Source: Antarcticirhabdus aurantiaca
Lineage (GTDB): Bacteria; Pseudomonadota; Alphaproteobacteria; Rhizobiales; Rhizobiaceae
Assembly: GCF_009765365.1 (NCBI RefSeq)
Contig: NZ_VTOM01000005.1
Coordinates: 1 to 64,000, forward strand
Length of the DNA stretch: 64,000 bases
Direction: 5' to 3'
Of the stretch, positions 1 through 5,434 are shown piece after piece (position 1 is the first letter of the stretch; the number at the start of each line of letters is the position of its first letter). A program made the position numbers and the translations under genes. The notes beneath the pieces are model-generated. The model was not told where the DNA came from and ran no database searches. It saw nothing but the letters and a program-made list of their open reading frames with translations.

Positions 1-29
1 CCCCGCAGGGCCATCATCGGGTCGGTCAT
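1..29 (-). CDS. IS256-family transposase, N-terminal fragment (runs off window)
   Basis: On the minus strand an ATG at 29 opens MTDPMMALR and reads out of the window. This start resembles the N-termini of IS256-family DDE transposases of alphaproteobacteria, which typically begin MTD-MMALR followed by a leucine-rich segment. Only nine codons are visible, so no catalytic residue can be checked and the identification rests on the short match plus the repeat-like DNA upstream. It could be another protein with a similar start. Confidence 0.4.
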
Positions 30-130
30 CGGTGGTCTCTCGGTTCGGGGTTGGCTGTCGCAACCCGATCCTAACCGGCAACCGCCGATGACCGCCTCTC
101 AGCTACACCACCACCTGGGACACGACCGAT
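1..130 (-). mobile_element. End of an IS256-family insertion sequence (partial)
   Basis: The window opens inside what looks like the transposase-proximal end of an IS256-type element. The start of a transposase-like reading frame lies at 1-29. Between it and about base 130 there is no host gene, and the stretch ACACCACCACCTGGGACACG (109-128) is a plausible terminal inverted repeat. The outer border is inferred from where the neighbouring zinc-finger gene loses a natural-looking C-terminus (about 100-130). The other end and any target duplication lie outside the window. Confidence 0.45.
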
Positions 131-473
131 CCCGAGGATCGACCAGCGTCACGAACTGCAGCTCCTCGACCGAATAGGACTCTAGAAACTCCAGGATCGC
201 AGCACCGGTCTCCAGCCGGCGACGACGGGCACAGACCGGACAGGCCAGCGAGCGACAGGGTTGGCGGTGCTGGCAATTTTCAAGCGCCAGCGCGACCATT
301 TGAGCCGCGTGCTCGCCCTGCCATCGTAGGGTTTTGATGCGCGTCGCACGTTCGGCGAGCGCCGCGCCGTAAGTTTCAAAGCGCTTGACCGCGCGCCCTC
401 GCGCATCGACGCCGTCTCGTACGTAGCGCCGCAAATTGTAGGCGGGCGGGATCGGGGTGGGCCGGCCGCTCAT
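99..473 (-). CDS. Zinc-finger-like protein, apparently truncated by the adjacent insertion sequence
   Basis: This 124-residue product of unknown function starts at an ATG preceded by GGGAGG five bases upstream, a good ribosome binding site. Residues 66-84 hold a cysteine-rich stretch (CQHRQPC then CRSLACPVCARR) that looks like a zinc ribbon. Such C-x2-C-RR modules occur in replication-initiator-like proteins of plasmids and islands, but I cannot assign that role. The last residues, after LVDP, are Ser/Cys/Trp/Arg-rich and do not look like a natural C-terminus. They are probably read from the IS end, making this the 5' remnant of a longer gene. Function is unlikely if so. Confidence 0.5.
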   Translation of the reverse strand: MSGRPTPIPPAYNLRRYVRDGVDARGRAVKRFETYGAALAERATRIKTLRWQGEHAAQMVALALENCQHRQPCRSLACPVCARRRRLETGAAILEFLESYSVEELQFVTLVDPRDRSCPRWWCS

Positions 474-760
474 GCCCGCCTCCCAACGCTTTTGTATTCC
501 ACGCGAGAGGGGGCATCGGTCACCCCTCCGCTCAGGAATGCGGTGTTGGAGGGCGGCGTGCAGCGTCGGAGTACGGCTGACGGTCGGGCACCCTTATATC
601 GCCGCTGGCCATTGCCGGCGCAGTTGTCATGCTTCCGGTGTGACCACCGGCCGTTGATCGTGTGTGTCATTGTCGCGCCATTCCTTGTTGACGCGGCCAA
701 TTTTACCGATGGGAAAACCCCCTAATAGGGGATGGGATTATATCTCCCGGTGGATTTAGA
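474..760. other. Non-coding stretch between two leftward island genes
   Basis: About 290 bases with no supportable gene. The part next to base 700 is AT-richer and may carry the promoter of the zinc-finger gene on the minus strand, but I see no clear -35/-10 pair. Confidence 0.3.
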
Positions 761-1771
761 TTACTCCGATTTCACTGCGGTCGACGCGTCCGGTGAGGGC
801 CGGCTGTCCGGCTCCTGCGGCTTGAGACGCTTCGCAAGCGGGTACCGGCGACAATATTCTTGGGCTAATTTTTCGATTATTTCGGGCTTAGCTGCCGTGA
901 ATTTGTTCTCATTTTCCGTGGAGGGGCACCCGGGTTTTTGTTTGATCCCTTGTAACTCCTCGCGACCCCAGAGCCGATTGATGCCTGCCTTTGTTAGCTT
1001 GCCTTCAATGGCTACGCGACGGCCGACGTCCCGAAGAAGTTCTTTGAGCGCCTCCGACTTAACTCTGAATCCTCCTTGGGTAGCCGCCGCCGCAATGATC
1101 GGTAGCAATCGGATGAATCGTTGCTCGGGCGTTGAGCTTTGACTTCGGGCTTGGCGGTCACCTGAGGGAGGAGGGCGTCCATCCGTATTTATCCAGGCCT
1201 GGAACCCGTCCTTGTCGATAAGGACGCGACAGTTCACCCGGGCTCCCTTGAGGCGAAGGCGGTATGTCCCGGTGTAGAACACCCGCCTCATCTGCACGGC
1301 GAGGGCACCCCTCTCTGGCAAACCGAGGAGCTGTCCGTCAGGAGTGAGAAGACGCACCTCGACCTGGTCGGCTTCAATGGCATGCTTCAGGCGAGCACGA
1401 ACACGTCGATACATGCGGTCCGCCCGCCGGAGTACGCGCCGGCGCGATAGGGTGCGCGGGATAACTGGTGTGCTGATCAGCCTGTGAGGATGCTTTCGAG
1501 CAAAATCATAGTGGCAAAACCGCCGATTGCGCGTCTCGCGCTGCAGTGGAAAATGCGGGATCAGCAAGGCCTGCTCCCACGCTTCCCCGGACAGCTTCCA
1601 ACCGAGTTGATCAAGCGCTGTGTCGAGGTTCAGGTAGCCGCGCGGTGCACTCCGGTACCCGACTCGAAACCGGAGACGGCGACTTCGTTTGCTAGTTGGT
1701 GGCGTATGTGCCGTCGCCGAGGTTGCGGTGTGCAGTTCAGGTTCAGCATGGCCGTCTGAGGCTTCTGACAT
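761..1771 (-). CDS. Hypothetical island protein, 336 residues
   Basis: I do not recognise this protein. The chosen start at 1771 (MSEASDGHAE) is preceded by GGAGGATACG, an excellent ribosome binding site. A longer frame reaching 1975 exists but has no such site and reads Arg/Ser-rich sequence. The product is basic. An Arg-rich segment in the middle (SRRRVLRRADRMYRRVRARL) is followed by a beta-rich part (YTGTYRLRLKG, CRVLIDKDGFQAW), and the C-terminal third is helical and Lys/Arg-rich (FRVKSEALKELLRDVGRRVA). It has no signal peptide or membrane segment, which suggests a cytoplasmic, perhaps nucleic-acid-binding protein. It lies between the truncated zinc-finger gene and a regulatory region full of inverted repeats, so it is part of the island cargo. 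Confidence 0.6.
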   Translation of the reverse strand: MSEASDGHAEPELHTATSATAHTPPTSKRSRRLRFRVGYRSAPRGYLNLDTALDQLGWKLSGEAWEQALLIPHFPLQRETRNRRFCHYDFARKHPHRLISTPVIPRTLSRRRVLRRADRMYRRVRARLKHAIEADQVEVRLLTPDGQLLGLPERGALAVQMRRVFYTGTYRLRLKGARVNCRVLIDKDGFQAWINTDGRPPPSGDRQARSQSSTPEQRFIRLLPIIAAAATQGGFRVKSEALKELLRDVGRRVAIEGKLTKAGINRLWGREELQGIKQKPGCPSTENENKFTAAKPEIIEKLAQEYCRRYPLAKRLKPQEPDSRPSPDASTAVKSE

Positions 1772-2346
1772 CGTATCCTCCGCGCGCCCTGATCGGTTCA
1801 GCGCTGACTTTGCATCATAAGCGCTGTCCAAGGATACGCACCCGGCCATACGTGGTGTGGCGACGATATCGGCGCGCGGGTGCGGAAGGGGCATTGGTTG
1901 GGCGACCGCACACCTACGGAGTTGGTCGGCGTCGCTCCTTCTTTCGCTTTGAATAGCAACTGCACACCTGCGCACCGCACCAAGATGCCGCCGTTAGACC
2001 CTAAATTATATCAGGAGGGTGGCCGCGGCCGCCTTCGGGCACCGGTCAGGATCACCTTGATCCATGCCAGATGACCCTCCTGAACTTGCATCACGCCGCA
2101 ACCTTTGGTATGGTATCAACACTCAACTAAGTTACACTCGTCGAGCGTGGACGCGGTAGGGCGGCCGGCTCGCTCAAGCGACTGCTGCTTGCGAGCCGGA
2201 TCGGAGCATGACGCCGCTCCGAGCATCTACTTTCCACCTCCACTCTCTCAAACAACACGGTCTGCCTGAGCGGCTGGCGTTATCGGCCGGCGCGAGTAGG
2301 CGCGCGCGGCAGGCAGGTGCGGTCATCCACCTCAAGGAAGCTCACA
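1772..2346. promoter_or_regulatory. Divergent intergenic region with nested inverted repeats
   Basis: This 575-base stretch has no supportable gene and separates a leftward gene (start 1771) from a rightward one (start 2347). It holds three symmetrical elements. The first is a 10-base inverted repeat, TCAGGAGGGT at 2011-2020 and ACCCTCCTGA at 2074-2083. Inside that loop is a perfect 6-base palindrome, GGATCA at 2049-2054 and TGATCC at 2058-2063. The third is a hairpin, CCGGCTCGC at 2165-2173 with GCGAGCCGG at 2191-2199, plus an inner AAGC/GCTT. They could be operators, a terminator or a structured leader; the sequence does not decide which. Confidence 0.4.
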
Positions 2347-2727
2347 ATGACTCAGCGTCGACACCCCGACACGTCCCTTGCGGACGTGCTGCTCATGCTC
2401 GACGGCATCATCAAGCGCATTCGCCGCCTCAACGACGACCTTCGCGTTCATCGCCGCGGCTGCTCGATCATCATCACGGCCGGCATCGCGGCCCTTGGCC
2501 CGGACGGAGTCGAGGACGTCCTCGACGCCATCGCGCGCTTCGACGACTTCGCCGCCGAGGACGAGCACAATGGTTTGCACGACTTCGGCACCCTCGTGGT
2601 TCACGGCGTGCGGGTTCTCTGGAGGATCGACTGCTACGATCAGCGCCGCTTCAGCTGCTCGCCCGACGCGGCCGACCCGGGCGTGACCTGGCGCGTGTTG
2701 ACCATCATGCGCGCGGACGAGTGCTGA
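2347..2727 (+). CDS. DUF3768 family protein
   Basis: This 126-residue cytoplasmic protein matches the DUF3768 family, which is common on plasmids and islands of alphaproteobacteria and has no known function. The family hallmarks are visible: R-x-LNDDLR near the N-terminus, ITAGIAALG, FDDFAAEDEHNGLHDFG, then WRIDCYD, SPDAADPG and the closing VLTIMRADE. The start at 2347 has AAGGAAG upstream; an in-frame ATG at 2317 would add ten residues that do not resemble the family. Three bases separate it from the next gene, so the two are probably co-transcribed. Family membership is secure, function is not. Confidence 0.85.
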   Translation: MTQRRHPDTSLADVLLMLDGIIKRIRRLNDDLRVHRRGCSIIITAGIAALGPDGVEDVLDAIARFDDFAAEDEHNGLHDFGTLVVHGVRVLWRIDCYDQRRFSCSPDAADPGVTWRVLTIMRADEC

Positions 2728-2730
2728 GCC

Positions 2731-3414
2731 ATGGGCGACACGGCCCATTCCGATCAGCAGGCCCCCCTGCGGGACCGTCCCCGTCCTTCTATCCAGATCC
2801 CACCACCTTCCCCAAAGCCTCAGCGACGTGAAGCCGTGCCAGTGACCCTGCGGCGGCTACGTCCATTTCGACAAGGCGAGCTCGACGCCCTGTGCGGGAT
2901 CTATGCGGCCATCAACGCCATACGGCTGGCGCTCGGCCGCCGGGGCGAGGAGCTCAGCATCGAAGATTGGGCTCATCTCTTCGGCGTCATGGTGGCGTCG
3001 GCCGATGTTGAGATCGGTGCGGTCACCGCCACCACCGTCGGCATCCACACCAAGCCGCTCCTCGCCATCCTCGGGGTCGCAGCCCAACACATGAGCGACG
3101 AGCACGGCATCGGCATCACGGTCGCGCGGTTCGCCAAGCGCCGTGAGAGGCCGCCGCTCGAAGAGGCGCTGGCTCGTCTGTCCACGTTGATCGACCAGCC
3201 GGGCTCAGCGGTCATCCTTCCCCTTGAAGGCTACCTTGATCACTGGAGCGTTCTCCGGTGGGTCGGGACCGCCACGCTCGAGCTGTTCGACAGCTACGGC
3301 TTCTCGCGCGTGAGCATCGCCAACTGCCGGATGACCCATGAGCCGGCGCGTCTTGGGCGCCGGGAGCATATCATCCGGGCTCGAGCCATCCTGCTCGTCG
3401 ACGTCAGGTCATGA
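2731..3414 (+). CDS. Putative papain-like (C39-type) cysteine protease
   Basis: This 227-residue protein carries an arrangement typical of papain-fold peptidases: Q48 in FRQGE, a candidate nucleophile C55 in LDALCGIYAAINA at the start of a helix, H171 in YLDHWSVL and D187 in LFDSYG. The C55-H171-D187 spacing and the Gln seven residues before the Cys fit C39-like or related cysteine proteases. That is inference from motifs and I cannot name a family. The first 35 residues are Pro/Arg-rich and probably disordered, and a GTG around codon 37 is an alternative start. It has no signal peptide. The gene follows the DUF3768 gene by three bases, presumably in the same transcript. It might process a partner or toxin in an island conflict system. 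Confidence 0.55.
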   Translation: MGDTAHSDQQAPLRDRPRPSIQIPPPSPKPQRREAVPVTLRRLRPFRQGELDALCGIYAAINAIRLALGRRGEELSIEDWAHLFGVMVASADVEIGAVTATTVGIHTKPLLAILGVAAQHMSDEHGIGITVARFAKRRERPPLEEALARLSTLIDQPGSAVILPLEGYLDHWSVLRWVGTATLELFDSYGFSRVSIANCRMTHEPARLGRREHIIRARAILLVDVRS

Positions 3415-3822
3415 GGTCGCCCATCCGATTTGGTGTGGCGTTCAAGATGGCCGTAACCCTCGTCAAAGTGTGCAACGGCACCAGCCAGGGCCTGCCCCGC
3501 TTAAGGTGAGTAGTTGGTACCTACGATACCTGTTGACGTCGGAACGATTCCACGCCTAAACGTTCACGAGCTTTGCCTGGTGCTGACAGCTTGCGTTTCT
3601 CAGGGTAGAAATCCGAGGATTAGCTCTGCGCCAATCTCCTCCTGGAATCAAATTTCGGTATGAGCGCCATGGGCTGGCCCCAAAGGGGGTGACGCCGCCA
3701 TGGTGATACATCAAGGCCTCAATGCGCCGAGCCTGCCGTCACCCCGCTCGGCTTCGCATTGGAGGTGACGTCAAACACCAGCTGGCGCGTGAGGCCAGTC
3801 CAAAGTGCACTCGAATTCTGCC
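3415..3822. other. Non-coding gap between convergent island genes
   Basis: Four hundred bases between the rightward protease-like gene and the leftward dtcC gene. GC falls from island level towards the lower-GC Detocs operon across this stretch. I see no supportable gene and no strong terminator hairpin. Confidence 0.3.
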
Positions 3823-4977
3823 TCAGTCAAAAACCCGCGCTAGCGCTCGAACAACGAACCTGGCCGACAGAACCGATCCATATACGTGGTATTTATCACC
3901 TTTGGCTTCATCGGCTAGATCCACAACCGTCTTCGCCCCGAAGAACTCCGGTGCCGGGCTGCTGATCTCGCATGCGCGATAAACACCGTACATTTCCATG
4001 TCCAGCCCCGCTAACTTCCTATGCTGACGTTTGATTTCCTCAATCTTTTCGGACGAAGCGATGACCGCTGATCCAGTTACAAACGGAACAAGCTTAACCG
4101 GCTGGTTAATCACGTTATCTTCAGATATGAGGTTGCGCTTTTCATCGAGAAACGATCCGCCCTGCTCAACGAACTGGCTCAGCATTGTTCGAATTCGATT
4201 TCCGAGATTAGACTGATAATGCTCCATCTTGAACTCGTCGCCCTTCCATTTACCAGATTGATGTTCCCAACACGTATCGGCGATCAAGAGCGACCCGACC
4301 GAAGTTTCGTCCTTGAACCCGGCGCAGATACCCGAAACAGCAACCACCTCTGGTGAGAATCTGGCGATTGCACTAGCCGCGACTGCGGCTGAGTCGACAA
4401 TCCCCATACGCGGCAACTTGATGCAAAGTCCGTTATAGTCATTTATTGATATGTGTAAGCAATCAAAACCTTCGATCTGCTCAAGTTCGCCAATACGGCA
4501 TTGGGATGCTCTGAATGCCTCACGCTCCTTCTCTAAGGCACAGAATACAAGAAAGTCGAATTGGTAGCCAACTTTGAGCCTTTGAAAGATGACGTTGAGC
4601 GCGATTTTCCAGTTATCACGATCAATCTCGTAATGAACCACTACGATCCCCGCTGCGGCGAACGCCTTTTGGTCATTCTCAGCTAGAGACTTGTACTGGG
4701 TAACCGCAACGGCAGAAGTCGATTTGTTATAAGCGCTATCTAGCAGTACTTCTAACAGATCCGCGCTTACATCTTGCGGCTCACCCTCGTCATCACGCCT
4801 AGGCAGAAGTATATCGACTATGATGAGGTCGTATCTTCGCTCAAAAATGGCCTTACGCGCGGAAGCGAAATTGGTCCGTTCATCTATCGTTGCACCCCTT
4901 GGGAATGACTGATCTATGAACTCACGGATCCGCTCCCTTTTCACAGCTGAGTCTTCAACGAGCAGGATTGCTACCAC
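3823..4977 (-). CDS. dtcC: Detocs effector DtcC: receiver domain fused to a nucleoside-phosphorylase-fold ATP nucleosidase
   Basis: The product is 384 residues from a GTG at 4977, chosen because GGAG lies about eight bases upstream and the protein then begins directly at the receiver beta strand (VAILLVEDS). Residues 1-125 form a response-regulator receiver with acidic E8/D9, phospho-acceptor D55 (LIIVDILLP) and T93 (AVTQY). Residues 139-384 have the purine nucleoside phosphorylase fold: VVAVSGICAGF, the GLDMEMYGV nucleosidase signature at 324-332 and VVDLADEAKGD with D353/D356, the place of the catalytic Asp. In the known Detocs systems this domain cleaves ATP to adenine and ribose triphosphate when phosphorylated through the kinase, arresting phage growth. 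It overlaps dtcB by 23 bases. Substrate is inferred from the family. Confidence 0.85.
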   Translation of the reverse strand: MVAILLVEDSAVKRERIREFIDQSFPRGATIDERTNFASARKAIFERRYDLIIVDILLPRRDDEGEPQDVSADLLEVLLDSAYNKSTSAVAVTQYKSLAENDQKAFAAAGIVVVHYEIDRDNWKIALNVIFQRLKVGYQFDFLVFCALEKEREAFRASQCRIGELEQIEGFDCLHISINDYNGLCIKLPRMGIVDSAAVAASAIARFSPEVVAVSGICAGFKDETSVGSLLIADTCWEHQSGKWKGDEFKMEHYQSNLGNRIRTMLSQFVEQGGSFLDEKRNLISEDNVINQPVKLVPFVTGSAVIASSEKIEEIKRQHRKLAGLDMEMYGVYRACEISSPAPEFFGAKTVVDLADEAKGDKYHVYGSVLSARFVVRALARVFD

Positions 4978-5434
4978 GAACTTTCTCCAGAGCTTTCTTG
5001 AATGCGGCTCGCCACATCGAATCATTTTTACGAAACTGTATGGCCGCAATCGCTGAGCACCCAAGCTCCTCAGCAACAACAGATGCTACCTTCCTGAGGG
5101 CAACTAAACGACCCTCAATCTCGACTTCTGGGTACTGCGTCACAATGATAATCGCGTCGCTTCGGCCCAGGTAACTAAGCTCCAGGAGAACTTCTACACC
5201 ACCAGCCGGCATAGAGGTGGGAGCACCGCCGCCACGAACAAGGTCATGACTCGGAAGGGCAATATCTAACACAATCAGTTGAAATATTTGACTATTGATC
5301 GCAAGTACCGCCTGCTGCACCGAACGAGCATGCATGACGGCCGCTTCGCTCCAAATGGAACGAACCACCGACAGAATTTCCTGCTCTTTGAAGTCGTCGT
5401 CCTCAACGATGAGGATCTGCAGCGAAGCACTCAT
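4955..5434 (-). CDS. dtcB: Detocs DtcB: stand-alone receiver-domain protein
   Basis: This 159-residue protein is a single receiver domain with no output domain. It shows the acidic cluster EDDD at 11-14, a phospho-acceptor D57 (LIVLDIALP), and T99 in IIIVTQYPE. In Detocs this protein draws phosphate from the kinase and buffers against accidental activation of the effector; that role is known for the family and inferred here. The start codon overlaps the dtcA stop as ATGA, and its 3' end overlaps dtcC by 23 bases, so all three proteins are probably translated in a coupled way. Its receiver resembles that of DtcC (both have VTQY and a long insertion after beta 3), suggesting duplication. GC is lower than the host sequence. 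Confidence 0.85.
   Translation of the reverse strand: MSASLQILIVEDDDFKEQEILSVVRSIWSEAAVMHARSVQQAVLAINSQIFQLIVLDIALPSHDLVRGGGAPTSMPAGGVEVLLELSYLGRSDAIIIVTQYPEVEIEGRLVALRKVASVVAEELGCSAIAAIQFRKNDSMWRAAFKKALEKVRGSNPAR

Noticed and set aside
2208-2831. Frame overlapping the DUF3768 gene in another phase.
   Set aside because: His/Arg-rich translation without family features; the DUF3768 frame has the conserved motifs and a ribosome site.
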